Source of the DNA: Caecibacter massiliensis
GTDB lineage: Bacteria; Bacillota; Negativicutes; Veillonellales; Megasphaeraceae
Direction of reading: 5' to 3'
Assembly: GCA_900095875.1 (NCBI GenBank)
Contig: LT608311.1
Coordinates: 1,364,001 to 1,428,000 of the forward strand
DNA: 64,000 nt
The position numbers and the translations under genes are program-made. The notes below the pieces were generated by a model. The model was not told where the DNA came from. It saw only the letters and a list, made by a program, of their open reading frames with translations, and made no database searches. How positions within the stretch are numbered: position 1 is the stretch's first letter; every line of letters begins with the position of its first letter. This document shows positions 53,610 through 62,931 of the stretch, piece by piece.

Positions 53610-55286
53610 ATGAATTGTGCCATACGGCGTCATCAGCGTCTGATTTTTTTTGTTTTATTGTTTGCTGCGGTTTTCCTGTACCTGGCTCATATTGGTTCCT
53701 ATCATCTGATTGAATTAGATGAGGGAAGATATCACCGGGTAGCCATGGAAATGGTTCTTTCCGGCGATTACATTACGCCTCATTTTGACTATATGCCGTA
53801 TTTTGAAAAACCAATCTTTCAGTATTGGATAACGGCTCTTTCCATGGAACTCTTTGGTTTCCGCGAATTTACGGGACGTGTCCTGCCGGCCCTTTCGGGA
53901 TTGGGGAATGTCCTGCTGGCCTTCTGGCTTGCCCGGGTAATGTACAACCGTCGTACGGGCGTTATGGCGGCCGTCATTCTGGCAACGTCAGCATTGCAGC
54001 TCATCGTCGCTTCCATCGGTGTCCTCGACATGGCGCTGACTTTTTTTATTGATGCCTGCCTGGTCACCTTTTATGTATTTGAGAGAACGGAAAATAAGAA
54101 ATATCTGCTGCTATTTTATGCATTCATGGGGTTCGGAATGTTAACCAAAGGGCTGATTGCCATCGTGTTTCCCTGCGGGATTATTTTTTGGTATGCCCTT
54201 TGTACGAAACGGCCCCGCCTGTTCCTGAAATTGTTTTATCTGCCGGGAATCCTGCTGTTCCTTGTCATCACTGTGCCGTGGTATTATATGGTATGCCAGC
54301 GGAATCCTGACTTTTTTTACTTTTTCTTTATCCGTGAACACTTTCTCCGCTTTGCTACCAAGATGCATGAACGGTTTCATCCCTGGTATTATTTTGTGCC
54401 GGTCCTGCTGGCTGGCACGATGCCCTGGACCGGATTTTTATTGACTTTTTTCAGCAAAAAAGGCATCCTGCGCCGGCCGGGTACCCTGCGGCATCGGCAG
54501 GATATTTTGTTCCTCGGACTTTGGGCAGGCCTTATTTATGTTTTTTACAGCATTTCTGATTCCAAACTGCCGACCTATATTCTTCCCTGCTGGCTGCCGT
54601 TATCGGTCCTTCTGGCAGCATCACTGGAACGGTGCCGGAGAGAAAAAGACTGGCTATGCCACAGCTTTTTTGTAAACTCCGTGCTCTGTTTGTTATTTAC
54701 GGCTGGCGGGATTGCCTATCTCATGCATACGGATTTCCTGACTGTGCCAGATTTCCTGAAAAATGGCGGCCTGCTCATCGCGTCCCTTCTTGCAGGTACG
54801 CTGGCAGCCTGCTGGTCTTATAAAAAGCGCCGCAGTTTCTTTGCTGTTTTCCTGATTCTAAGCTGTATGGCCTATGGCTTCGGACTTGGCGCCCATCAGG
54901 TGCAGGGGCAGATCCATGATCACCAGTCAGCTTATCAGGTCAGCCAGGATATTAAGACTCTGCATCCGTCGGAAGATACGCCGATTATTATGTACGGTTC
55001 TTTCATTCCGGGGCTGGTATATTATCTGGACCGGCCCGTGGCGGCTGCCAATTTTATGGGTGAACTGGAGTTCGGCATTCACCATACGGATCGTACGGGG
55101 ATGTATTATGGCAGTAAGGAACTGTATGATGTCTGGCATAGCAGCCAGCCGGTCATTGTCGTAGTACAGCCGAAATACCTTGAAGAGGCACTGAGTGTCC
55201 TTGACGGGAATATATACCAGCGTATGGAAGAAGAGGATTATACCGTATTGATTAACCGGCCGTTGAAAGAGGGCGTATTGCCATGA
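53610..55286 (+). CDS. GT39-type glycosyltransferase, ArnT-like
   Basis: 558 residues from the ATG at 53610 (GGGAGG 8 bases upstream; ATG 53604 is too close). About eleven membrane helices. The first periplasmic loop has the DEGRYHRVAMEM motif of ArnT/PMT-fold lipid A glycosyltransferases, then GVLDMALTFFID and FGMLTKGLIAIV. Would transfer a sugar from an undecaprenyl-phosphate donor to lipid A or another envelope target on the periplasmic side. Overlaps the donor-making ArnC-like gene by 4 bases. Other Arn sugar-synthesis genes (arnA, arnB, arnD) are absent here, so the sugar is unknown. Confidence 0.87.
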   Translation: MNCAIRRHQRLIFFVLLFAAVFLYLAHIGSYHLIELDEGRYHRVAMEMVLSGDYITPHFDYMPYFEKPIFQYWITALSMELFGFREFTGRVLPALSGLGNVLLAFWLARVMYNRRTGVMAAVILATSALQLIVASIGVLDMALTFFIDACLVTFYVFERTENKKYLLLFYAFMGFGMLTKGLIAIVFPCGIIFWYALCTKRPRLFLKLFYLPGILLFLVITVPWYYMVCQRNPDFFYFFFIREHFLRFATKMHERFHPWYYFVPVLLAGTMPWTGFLLTFFSKKGILRRPGTLRHRQDILFLGLWAGLIYVFYSISDSKLPTYILPCWLPLSVLLAASLERCRREKDWLCHSFFVNSVLCLLFTAGGIAYLMHTDFLTVPDFLKNGGLLIASLLAGTLAACWSYKKRRSFFAVFLILSCMAYGFGLGAHQVQGQIHDHQSAYQVSQDIKTLHPSEDTPIIMYGSFIPGLVYYLDRPVAAANFMGELEFGIHHTDRTGMYYGSKELYDVWHSSQPVIVVVQPKYLEEALSVLDGNIYQRMEEEDYTVLINRPLKEGVLP

Positions 55287-56227
55287 AGCGTATAGACATT
55301 CTCGTACCCTGCTACAATGAAGAAGCAGTACTCCACCAGTTTTATGAACGGACCAGCTCGGTTCTGGAACAGATAGAAAATTACCAGTTCACTTTTATCT
55401 TTGTCAACGACGGCAGCCGCGATCGTACAATATCGATTATCCGGGAGCTTTATGAAAAAGACGCCCGCGTTTCTTATATTTCTCTATCCCGTAACTTTGG
55501 AAAGGAAGCGGCTATGCTGGCTGGTATGGATTATGCTGATGGCGATGCCCTGGTCATCATGGATGCTGATTTACAGGATCCGCCGGAACTTCTGCCGGAA
55601 ATGATTGCCTGGTGGGAAAAAGGATACCGTGATGTCTCAGCCCGCCGCCGCTGCCGGGAAGGAGAAACATTTTTCAAAAAATGGTCGAGCCACGTATATT
55701 ATAAATTGTTGAAAAAACTGACGTCCGTTCCCGTTCAGCAGGATGTGGGCGACTTCCGCCTTCTGGACCGCCGCTGCGTCCAGGCTTTGTGCAGTCTGCG
55801 GGAATGTCAGCGCTATACCAAAGGGCTTTTCAGCTGGATCGGTTTTGAAAAGAAAGAAATTCTCTTTGATCGTCCGCCCCGGGCCGCGGGCAAAACGAAA
55901 TGGAATTACTGGCAGCTTTTTAACCTCGCTGTAGATGGCATTACCAGTTTTACGACGGCCCCATTGCGGGCGGCTTCTTTTGCAGGCTGTCTGCTGGCCT
56001 TTCTGGCGGCTTTATATATGTGTTTCATCGTCGTACGTACACTCGTACACGGCGGTGATGTAGCCGGGTATCCGTCCCTTATTTCGGTCATCTTGTTTAT
56101 CGGCGGCGTACAACTCATGTTCATGGGAATTATGGGGGAATATATCGGCCGTATTTATAATGAAAGCAAGGGCCGCCCGCCTTATATAGCAGAGGAAAGA
56201 GGCGTAAAAAGAAAAGAGAAATCATAG
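55283..56227 (+). CDS. GT2 glycosyltransferase, ArnC/DPM1-like, membrane-anchored
   Basis: 314 residues. GT2 domain (VPCYNEEAVLHQFY, FVNDGSRDRT, IMDADLQDPPEL), then two C-terminal membrane helices (about residues 230-290). Such enzymes load a nucleotide sugar onto undecaprenyl phosphate; the product would be used by the ArnT-like enzyme just upstream. Its ATG overlaps the ArnT-like stop (ATGA), so the two are translationally coupled. Confidence 0.9.
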   Translation: MKRIDILVPCYNEEAVLHQFYERTSSVLEQIENYQFTFIFVNDGSRDRTISIIRELYEKDARVSYISLSRNFGKEAAMLAGMDYADGDALVIMDADLQDPPELLPEMIAWWEKGYRDVSARRRCREGETFFKKWSSHVYYKLLKKLTSVPVQQDVGDFRLLDRRCVQALCSLRECQRYTKGLFSWIGFEKKEILFDRPPRAAGKTKWNYWQLFNLAVDGITSFTTAPLRAASFAGCLLAFLAALYMCFIVVRTLVHGGDVAGYPSLISVILFIGGVQLMFMGIMGEYIGRIYNESKGRPPYIAEERGVKRKEKS

Positions 56228-56236
56228 GAAGTGAAA

Positions 56237-56288
56237 TGAACTGACCCCCATTCGTTAGATTTTTAGGTCTAACTTTTGGGGGTCACTA
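56237..56288. mobile_element. Palindromic remnant resembling paired IS3-family ends
   Basis: TGAACTGACCCCC at the left and GGGGGTCA at the right, with GTTAGA / TCTAAC inside and only about 8 bases between: two IS-end-like inverted repeats back to back without a transposase. The likeness to IS3/IS150-type termini is from memory. It may be a deletion scar or miniature element. As RNA it would be a hairpin. Confidence 0.4.
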
Positions 56289-56290
56289 CA

Positions 56291-56316
56291 AAACCGCCTC
56301 ACGGGCGGTTTCTTTT
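56291..56316 (+). terminator. Terminator of the Arn-like operon
   Basis: Stem AAACCGCC (56291-56298) / GGCGGTTT (56304-56311), then CTTTT. Confidence 0.8.
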
Positions 56317-56396
56317 ATTTTCCGCGGCAAACATGGTACAATACAACTAGTATGTATCCAAGTCCGCCCTGGCAGACGAGAAAGAAGGGGACCGCC

Positions 56397-58790
56397 ATGA
56401 TCGATAGAGATAAGTTGAAGGACATTCTGACTGAATATAAAAGGGATTTTCCCCAGCGCTGGCCGTTGGAAAAGTATAAGTGGGAAGCTGTGCGCTGTTT
56501 TCAGACGGCATGGGACTTTACGGCCCGGGATTTTGAAGAAATGTTTACGGCTGCTACGGCCCGGACAAAGGATTTGCTTACGTCGGTTAATTATTATCCC
56601 CGCGGGGTTATGCGTGGCTTTGCGGCCGTCAACCGGGATGCGACCAAGGCTATGTTTTCTAATCTTTTTGACGAAAAAAAGGACCTGGCGGTCCGCGTAG
56701 AACGGTTCCGGGAAGATGCCGAACATATCCGGCGGGAATATGGGGAAGGCATCTGGAAGCAGCATTATCAGAAATTGAACGCCATCAGTACGTATTTGTG
56801 GCTCCGTTATCCCGACCGGTATTACCTGTACAATTATTCCGATTGCCGTGTCGTAGCGAAAGAACTTCATAGTTCATTTATGCCTCACCGCGGTGCTCAT
56901 GCAGGAAATCTCATCGGTGCCTATGGCCTTTTTGATGAAATCTGTGATGCCATTCAACAAGACAGCGAACTGCAGACGGTGTACAGGGCGCAGCGCCATG
57001 ACAACTGCTGGGCTGACACCTCGTGCCATACGCTGACCGTCGACCTTTGCATGTATATCAGTCGTATTTATTCGAAAAAAGGCATCGGCAGTGGCGATCC
57101 GGACTGGCTGCCCATTGGGTACAGCCCGGAATTGTCTGTTCAGGACTGGGTCGCTTTATTGCAGGATGATGCCGTATTTACGGAAAGCAGCCTGGAAGTG
57201 ATGCGGCGGTTCCTCGATTTTGGAGGAATGGCAACATGCCGGCAGTTGGCCAATAAATATGGTGAGCCTAAAAATTTTTATAATTTCTGTTCTGTTTCCC
57301 TGGCAAAACGGGTAGCGGAAAAAACGGATTGCAACGTCCTGACTACAGAAGACGAAAGCGCCAAATGGTGGCCTATTTTATACGTGGGAAAGATAGATGA
57401 ACACAATGCCGATGGCGGATATATCTGGAAATTGCGGGATGAACTGGCAGAGGCCCTGCAACAGGTCGATTTGTCGCGGGTAAATTTATATGCGCATGTA
57501 TCGCTTCCTGAAGGAAGGCATGCGGCCTGGTGGTTTAGTGTCAACCCCGTGTTGTGGAGCTTTTCTTCTATGGGCATAGGGGAACCGCGCAGCTTTTCCC
57601 TGTATAATGAAAACGGCAATAAGCGGCGCGTTTTTGAAAATTTCCTGGCTGCACGAAGCGGGGACTTCCTTATTTGTTATGAATCATCGCCGGTGCGCCA
57701 GATTGTAGCTATTGGAAAAATTGTCAAAGAAAGCGACGGTGAAAATATCTATCTGGAAAAAGTGGAAGGTCTGGTACATCCTATTGGATATACGGCAGTG
57801 CAGGCTGTGCCAGAGCTCCGGCGGATGGAATATTTTGAAAATCCCCAGGGAAATTTATTTAAATTGACCCGAAGTGAGTATACGTCTATCATGGATCTTA
57901 TCCGTGATGAAAACCCGGTGGATCACCAACGGGTGGTTAAGCCTTATACCCATGATGATTTTATCCGGGAAGTCTATATGAGCCGTGGCCATTTTGCTAC
58001 TCTCATTTCTCTTTTGAAGCATAAACAAAATATTATTCTGCAGGGGGCCCCCGGCGTGGGTAAGACCTACACAGCACGGCGCATTGCTTATGCGATGATG
58101 AGAGAACGGGATGACAGCCGCATTGAATTTGTCCATTTTCACGAAAGCTTTGGGTACGACGACTTTGTGGCAGGGTATAAACCTCAGGATACAGGCTATG
58201 TGTTCCGGTACGGCATTTTTTACCGGTTCTGCCAGCGGGCCGCCAATATGCCAAACAAGCCTTTTTTCTTCATTATCGACGATATCAACCGGGGGAATAT
58301 CAGCAAAATTTTTGGCGAATTACTGATGCTCATTGAAAAACCATACCGCGGTACATCTGTAACCCTTTCCTGCAACGGAATGCCTTTTTCTGTACCGAAA
58401 AATATATATATCATCGGTATGATGAATATGGCGGATACGGTTTCCATCCGCGATTATATCCTGCGCCGCCGCTTTGGATTTTTTGAACTGATTCCCGAAT
58501 TTGATTCTGATGGATTTCAAGAGTATATGAAGAAGCTCGATAGTGATACATTTACGGCCTTGATTACCCGCATAAAAAAACTCAATGCAGAGATTTCCGA
58601 GGATCCCCGGCTGGGACGGGGCTTTTGCATCGGTCATGGGTATTTCTGTGGTCAGACGGAATATACTGAAGAATGGCTCATGGAAATCGTCGATTATGAA
58701 ATCATGCCACTTCTTTTAGAATACTGGCCGGACAAGCCTGATAAAGTGCGGCATTGGGGACATGTTCTGCGCAGTGTATTTTATGATTGA
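56397..58790 (+). CDS. McrB-like AAA+ ATPase with EVE-like domain, no McrC partner
   Basis: 797 residues from the ATG at 56397; the upstream 15 codons lack a ribosome site. Residues 1-400: unrecognised helical N-terminal region. About 405-500: a PUA/EVE-like segment (SGDFLICYESSPVRQIVAIGKI ... VHPIGYTAVQAVPEL), the kind of domain that reads modified bases. About 520-797: AAA+ motor with Walker A GAPGVGKT (550-557), Walker B IIDDINRGN (about 625-633), and MMNMADTVSIRDYILRRRF, the counterpart of the McrB NTAD guanine-specificity motif. Probably senses modified nucleic acid. The McrC nuclease is missing on both sides. Flanked by an IS-like scar. Confidence 0.8.
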   Translation: MIDRDKLKDILTEYKRDFPQRWPLEKYKWEAVRCFQTAWDFTARDFEEMFTAATARTKDLLTSVNYYPRGVMRGFAAVNRDATKAMFSNLFDEKKDLAVRVERFREDAEHIRREYGEGIWKQHYQKLNAISTYLWLRYPDRYYLYNYSDCRVVAKELHSSFMPHRGAHAGNLIGAYGLFDEICDAIQQDSELQTVYRAQRHDNCWADTSCHTLTVDLCMYISRIYSKKGIGSGDPDWLPIGYSPELSVQDWVALLQDDAVFTESSLEVMRRFLDFGGMATCRQLANKYGEPKNFYNFCSVSLAKRVAEKTDCNVLTTEDESAKWWPILYVGKIDEHNADGGYIWKLRDELAEALQQVDLSRVNLYAHVSLPEGRHAAWWFSVNPVLWSFSSMGIGEPRSFSLYNENGNKRRVFENFLAARSGDFLICYESSPVRQIVAIGKIVKESDGENIYLEKVEGLVHPIGYTAVQAVPELRRMEYFENPQGNLFKLTRSEYTSIMDLIRDENPVDHQRVVKPYTHDDFIREVYMSRGHFATLISLLKHKQNIILQGAPGVGKTYTARRIAYAMMRERDDSRIEFVHFHESFGYDDFVAGYKPQDTGYVFRYGIFYRFCQRAANMPNKPFFFIIDDINRGNISKIFGELLMLIEKPYRGTSVTLSCNGMPFSVPKNIYIIGMMNMADTVSIRDYILRRRFGFFELIPEFDSDGFQEYMKKLDSDTFTALITRIKKLNAEISEDPRLGRGFCIGHGYFCGQTEYTEEWLMEIVDYEIMPLLLEYWPDKPDKVRHWGHVLRSVFYD

Positions 58791-58801
58791 GGAGACTTAC
58801 G

Positions 58802-59977
58802 ATGAAACGATATTTGTATCTGCTTTCGCTTGGCCATTTTTGTACTGACTTAAGCGGAGGAGCGCTGCCAGCCCTGTTGCCGTTCCTCGTACTGTATTAC
58901 GATCTCGATTATGCCGCCGTCGGTGGGCTCATGTTTGCCTCGTCCTTTTTGTCATCGGTCATTCAGCCTGTCTTTGGTTACCTGTCCGATAAGTTGTCCC
59001 AATCATGGTTTCTGGTAGCGGGCGTCTTTTTGTCGGGAGCCTGTTTTTCCCTGACGGGATTTTTTTCAGATTACTGGGCTATTTTTACCGTCGTTGCACT
59101 CATGGGGGTCGGAGGTTCTATGTTTCATCCCGAGGCAGCCCGTCTGGTTCATGCCGTTTCCGGAAGGAACGAAGGCAAAGCGATGGGTATTTTTTCTGTT
59201 GGTGGCAACGGGGGATTTGGCGTAGGGCCGCTCCTGGTCGTCGGGGTTATCACTTCGTTTGGCATGCATGGCATGGTCGTTTTTGCCGGCATTGCGGCTA
59301 TTATGTCATTGCTTTTCGTACGGACTCTTCCATCGCTCCGGCAGGCTGCACAGCTTGTGTCTCCTTCTCTGACTTCCCGGGAAACCGTTCCAGATAGTAC
59401 TGTCACAGGAAAAAATGACTGGCGACAGTTTTCCAAGCTTACGGTCGTCATCATATTCCGGGCCATTGCCGTCTCGTCGCTATTTAGTTTTTTGCCCCTG
59501 TTCTGTATCAATATGCTGGGAGCATCGGAAGCGGTAGGAAGTCTGGTCCTGTCGGTTCTTTCTCTTTCTGGTATCGTCATGACGCTCTGGGGTGGCAATC
59601 TGGCTGACCGGTATGGCTGTGTATGGACACTCCGCCTGTGTTGTATCCTGTTTGTACCTCTCATGATACTGGTCACGATTTCTACGCAAATCTGGATGGT
59701 CTATGCTCTGCTGCTGCCACTCAGTTTCTGCGTGAGCGGTGCCTATTCGGCTTATGTCGTCCTGGGACAGCGCTACCTGGCACGCAGCATCGGATTTGCA
59801 TCGGGCGTTACCATGGGGCTGGCTTTCAGTATTGGAGGCATGCTCGTTCCCGTCCTGGGATGGTTTGCTGATATATATGGACTGATAGCAGCGATGGAAA
59901 TCATTACGGCATGCACGATAGGGGCCGCAGCCTGTTCATTCCTGTTGCCTGAGCCGGCAAATCATGGAGCTGCCTGA
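58802..59977 (+). CDS. MFS efflux transporter, fosmidomycin-resistance (Fsr) type
   Basis: 391 residues, twelve helices: LSLGHFCTDLSGGALPALLPFL, FGYLSDKL, GVGGSMFHPEAARLVH and FSVGGNGGFGVGPLL are typical of Fsr-like exporters. The ATG at 58802 is behind GAGGAG (58789-58794). Starts 11 bases after the McrB-like gene, so cotranscription is likely although no functional link is known. Exports drugs or metabolites; substrate unknown. Confidence 0.87.
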   Translation: MKRYLYLLSLGHFCTDLSGGALPALLPFLVLYYDLDYAAVGGLMFASSFLSSVIQPVFGYLSDKLSQSWFLVAGVFLSGACFSLTGFFSDYWAIFTVVALMGVGGSMFHPEAARLVHAVSGRNEGKAMGIFSVGGNGGFGVGPLLVVGVITSFGMHGMVVFAGIAAIMSLLFVRTLPSLRQAAQLVSPSLTSRETVPDSTVTGKNDWRQFSKLTVVIIFRAIAVSSLFSFLPLFCINMLGASEAVGSLVLSVLSLSGIVMTLWGGNLADRYGCVWTLRLCCILFVPLMILVTISTQIWMVYALLLPLSFCVSGAYSAYVVLGQRYLARSIGFASGVTMGLAFSIGGMLVPVLGWFADIYGLIAAMEIITACTIGAAACSFLLPEPANHGAA

Positions 59978-60215
59978 TAACAAATGCCTGATATGGATAC
60001 CGGCACAGTATTCTTTCCCGTATGCGCCAGATGAAATGCGGTGATGGTGCTGCAGTAGCCGTTTCTGCCAAAGAAGAAGCCGTCAAAGGCGTATCGACCA
60101 TTTCCCATCATCATTAATCGCCGTTTATTCCATGTATAGCATAGGATGCAAAATAGAAGACGGACCTGTCAAAATATAGCAGGCCCGTCTGTTGCATGTC
60201 CGGATATATAAAAGA
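59978..60215 (+). other. Intergenic region with a possible gene remnant and a hairpin
   Basis: An ATG frame at about 60022-60117 reads 32 codons ending VKGVSTISHHH without a ribosome site, perhaps the relic of a lost gene. AGACGGACCTG / CAGGCCCGTCT (about 60160-60192) forms a hairpin that probably ends the minus-strand gene at 60216. Confidence 0.35.
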
Positions 60216-60611
60216 TTATTTTTCCTGGAAAAATTCGATTTCTTCACCGCAGGGACCGATAGCAAAGGCGATGCGGGCTGGAAAGGGCGGCTGGGAAGCG
60301 ATAGTGATATCTTTAGGCTCCACAGCAATGGTATAACCTGCTTGACGTACAGCGGCGATGCAGGCATCGGCATCATCCGTTGCCAGAGCAAAGTGATTGA
60401 CCGACCCGGTTGTGCAGCCGGCACTTCCGCTGGCAAAGATTTCGATGAGGCCGTCCCCCGTATCAAACATAATACCTGCTTTTTCTTCATTACCCCAACG
60501 GCGCAGGACCGGAAGGCCAAGGACATCCCGGTAAAAACGAACGGTTTCATGGAATTTTTCTAAATCGGCACATTTTAATGCGGCATGGTGGATTCCTTTG
60601 ATTAAATTCAT
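60216..60611 (-). CDS. VOC-superfamily (glyoxalase/bleomycin-resistance fold) protein
   Basis: 131 residues: IHHAALKCADLEKFHETVRFY at the N terminus and VNHFALATDD, FAIGPCGEEIEFFQ in the second half, the paired beta-alpha-beta-beta-beta units of lactoylglutathione-lyase-like proteins. Probable metal ligands are His8 and the glutamates of IEIF and IEFF. Could isomerise an adduct or bind a small molecule; function not assignable. AGGGGATC before the ATG. Confidence 0.85.
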   Translation of the reverse strand: MNLIKGIHHAALKCADLEKFHETVRFYRDVLGLPVLRRWGNEEKAGIMFDTGDGLIEIFASGSAGCTTGSVNHFALATDDADACIAAVRQAGYTIAVEPKDITIASQPPFPARIAFAIGPCGEEIEFFQEK

Positions 60612-60714
60612 GCTAAGATCCCCTGATCAATGATATATACTTATTGTATCATAGGAATTGTCTGATTGTTACTGCCAGATCAGAAGGAAAATAAAAAACG
60701 ATCATTCCGGGGCA

Positions 60715-60743
60715 TTGCCTTTTAGGTGGTCCCATGCTATAAT
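60715..60743 (+). promoter_or_regulatory. Promoter of rseC
   Basis: -35 TTGCCT (60715-60720), 17-bp spacer, -10 TATAAT (60738-60743). Confidence 0.7.
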
Positions 60744-60795
60744 GTATACAATGAATAATGATTATTAATTAATATATGATAAAGGAGGAATCCTT

Positions 60796-61230
60796 ATGCG
60801 TATAGGTGAAGGTACGATTGAAGAAATCAAGGAAAACGGTCTGGCAAAAGTAAAAGTAAGCCGGGATTTCCTGTATGTAGCCTGCAGTGCCTGTGCCGGA
60901 GCCGAACATGTCATGATTATGGCTTATAATGGGCTGGGAGCCCGGGAAGGAGACCGCGTCCGTTACGAAGTAGATGATTCCCACCTGGCCATGAGCTCGT
61001 TTATTTGCTTTATCATGCCCCTTCTCCTGGCGGCCGCTGGTGCGCTGGCCGGATATGGTCTGGGAACAGAGACTATGTGGGGGATTGCCGGCGCCGTTAT
61101 CGGCCTGGCGTTTGGCGTTGCCGGAGTCAAATACTATGACAACCGGTTGGGAAAGGTGATTGATACAAAAGCTTCCATTACGGCCATCCTGGAGGATGGA
61201 GAAGATGATAATGAATCCGTAACAGCATAG
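60796..61230 (+). CDS. RseC/MucC family protein
   Basis: 144 residues: an N-terminal domain with YVACSACAG (Cys30, Cys33), two membrane helices (about 70-90 and 96-115) and a soluble C-terminal tail. RseC is linked to envelope stress control and, with Rnf complexes, to reduction of SoxR or redox balance. Here it stands alone with its own promoter and terminator. AAAGGAGG precedes the ATG. Confidence 0.85.
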   Translation: MRIGEGTIEEIKENGLAKVKVSRDFLYVACSACAGAEHVMIMAYNGLGAREGDRVRYEVDDSHLAMSSFICFIMPLLLAAAGALAGYGLGTETMWGIAGAVIGLAFGVAGVKYYDNRLGKVIDTKASITAILEDGEDDNESVTA

Positions 61231-61233
61231 AAG

Positions 61234-61266
61234 AACGAGCCTGCCGTATTGATGGCAGGCTCGTTT
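61234..61266. terminator. Terminator between rseC and the FAH-family gene
   Basis: Perfect stem AACGAGCCTGCC / GGCAGGCTCGTT with TTT; can serve both convergent genes. Confidence 0.85.
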
Positions 61267-61301
61267 ACTAATAACGTATATGAGTGAACCGGGTAAAACG
61301 G

Positions 61302-62156
61302 TTATTTTGTCAGGGTATTGGTCAGTTCGCCGATGCCATCGATTTTTACGGTGACCGTATCGCCGGCTTTCAGCCAGACTTGCTTGTCTTCCGGATATCC
61401 GAGGATGACTCCTGAAGGCGTACCGGTGAAAATGACGTCTCCCGGTTTCAGTGTCATATATTGGGAGAGGTAACTGACGATAGTGGCACAGTCGAAAATC
61501 AGGTCATTTGTATTGGAGTCCTGACGCGGCTGTCCATTGACAAAGCTCTGGACCTGGAAATGAGCCGGATCTGCTTCTGATGCGGGTACGATGTATGGTC
61601 CCAGAGGAGCAAAGCCGTCAAAGGTTTTGCCGATAAGCCACTGGGGGGTACGCATCTGCAGATCACGGGCAGAGAAATCGTTTCCGATGGTATAGCCGAA
61701 AACATAATCGAGGGCATCTTCTTTACGTACCATGTGGGCTGTTTTCCCAATGACGATGACCAGTTCGACTTCATAATCGTATTTATACGCCGTGTCAGGC
61801 AGGACGATATTTTCCTTGTGGGCATTCAATGCATTATTGAACTTGCTGAACAGCGTAGGATAGTCGGGAATAGGCAGCTTGGATTCTTTGGCATGAGCCG
61901 CGTAATTGAGGCCGATGCAGAGAATTTTTTCGGGATTGAGTACGGCCGGGGCAAAGCGTACCGTATCTGTATCGACAACCGGTCCGTTTCCGGCAGCTGT
62001 ACGAATGGCGTCCAGGGTATACGTCCCATCTATGTCAGATTGCATTGTGGCTGGAATAGCCGGGTATCCACCGGCAGTAGCGTCGCGGGCCGTGCCGTTT
62101 TCGTCCATGACGCCGAGATGGATTTCGGTGCCTTTGTAGAAATTAAATAGTTTCAT
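61302..62156 (-). CDS. Fumarylacetoacetate hydrolase family protein
   Basis: 284 residues. Signature segments ILCIGLNYAAHAKE, YDYEVELVIVIGK (metal-binding Glu pair), GYTIGNDFSARDLQ and GDVIFTGTPSGV. The family hydrolyses or decarboxylates beta-diketo acids such as fumarylpyruvate and acylpyruvates, or oxaloacetate. Isolated from other catabolic genes. GAGGAGGGG before the ATG; a TATAAT lies about 45 bases upstream. Confidence 0.9.
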   Translation of the reverse strand: MKLFNFYKGTEIHLGVMDENGTARDATAGGYPAIPATMQSDIDGTYTLDAIRTAAGNGPVVDTDTVRFAPAVLNPEKILCIGLNYAAHAKESKLPIPDYPTLFSKFNNALNAHKENIVLPDTAYKYDYEVELVIVIGKTAHMVRKEDALDYVFGYTIGNDFSARDLQMRTPQWLIGKTFDGFAPLGPYIVPASEADPAHFQVQSFVNGQPRQDSNTNDLIFDCATIVSYLSQYMTLKPGDVIFTGTPSGVILGYPEDKQVWLKAGDTVTVKIDGIGELTNTLTK

Positions 62157-62244
62157 AAATGAATCCCCTCCTCTGGCTTTCTAGAATACTAGTTCATTCC
62201 ATTATAGCATATTAAACATAAGAAATATAGAAATAAATACTTTG

Positions 62245-62712
62245 TCAGAAAGAAATGGGTGAGAATTCTGTAATTTCTTCCAGTGTCCGGACAAATGATT
62301 CGAGTTCCTTCTGATCATTTTCTGAAAAGCGGTTGTAGATGGGACTGTCCATATCGAGAAGAGCTACGACTTTGCCGTCATGGTGGATAGGGATGACGAG
62401 TTCTGAATTGGAAGCGCTATCACAGGCGATATGACCTGGAAAAAGATGAACATTGTCAATCCGCTGGGTAGCATCTTCCAATACGGCCGTACCACAAACG
62501 CCCTTGCCGATAGGGATGCGGATGCAGGCGACTTTTCCCTGAAACGGCCCCAGAAGCAGACTGCCCTGATTGACGATATAGAAACCTGCCCAGTTGATGG
62601 AAGGAAAGCAGTCCCAGAGCAGGGCAGACGCGTTGGCAAAAACAGGAAGCCAGGAGGTATCGGCTTCTGCCAGCGCCCGCAGCTGTTTATTCATCAATTC
62701 GAAATTTATCAT
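62245..62712 (-). CDS. msrC: Free methionine-(R)-sulfoxide reductase (GAF domain)
   Basis: 155 residues, one GAF domain. The three family cysteines are present with the right spacing: Cys63 (VACIRIP), Cys73 (GVCGTA) and Cys97 (HIACDSASNSE), the last being the catalytic one in fRMsr. Reduces free Met-R-SO with thioredoxin. AAGGGAG before the ATG. Confidence 0.92.
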   Translation of the reverse strand: MINFELMNKQLRALAEADTSWLPVFANASALLWDCFPSINWAGFYIVNQGSLLLGPFQGKVACIRIPIGKGVCGTAVLEDATQRIDNVHLFPGHIACDSASNSELVIPIHHDGKVVALLDMDSPIYNRFSENDQKELESFVRTLEEITEFSPISF

Positions 62713-62866
62713 GGTATTGTACTCCCTTATTATAAAAAATTGAGTGAATCAGTTCAGACCTTATTATACTACAGGTAGCGCTGATTCTGCATCCCTTTCT
62801 GTGTAAAGAAACACTGCATTTCATACTAAGTACATGGATATGTTGTCAGTAGACTGCAGGATACCC

Positions 62867-62894
62867 CTTGCCAGTCCTTCTATTCGTGTTAGAA
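62867..62894 (+). promoter_or_regulatory. Promoter of the metallophosphoesterase gene
   Basis: -35 TTGCCA (62867-62872), 16-bp spacer, -10 TAGAAT (62889-62894). Confidence 0.55.
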
Positions 62895-62931
62895 TAGGTC
62901 ATGCAGTATAAGATAAGAAAGGAACATTGTG

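Noticed and set aside
56397-59977. Complete McrBC or other multi-gene defence operon
   Set aside because: Only the McrB-like gene is present; the next gene is an ordinary Fsr-like exporter and no nuclease was seen.
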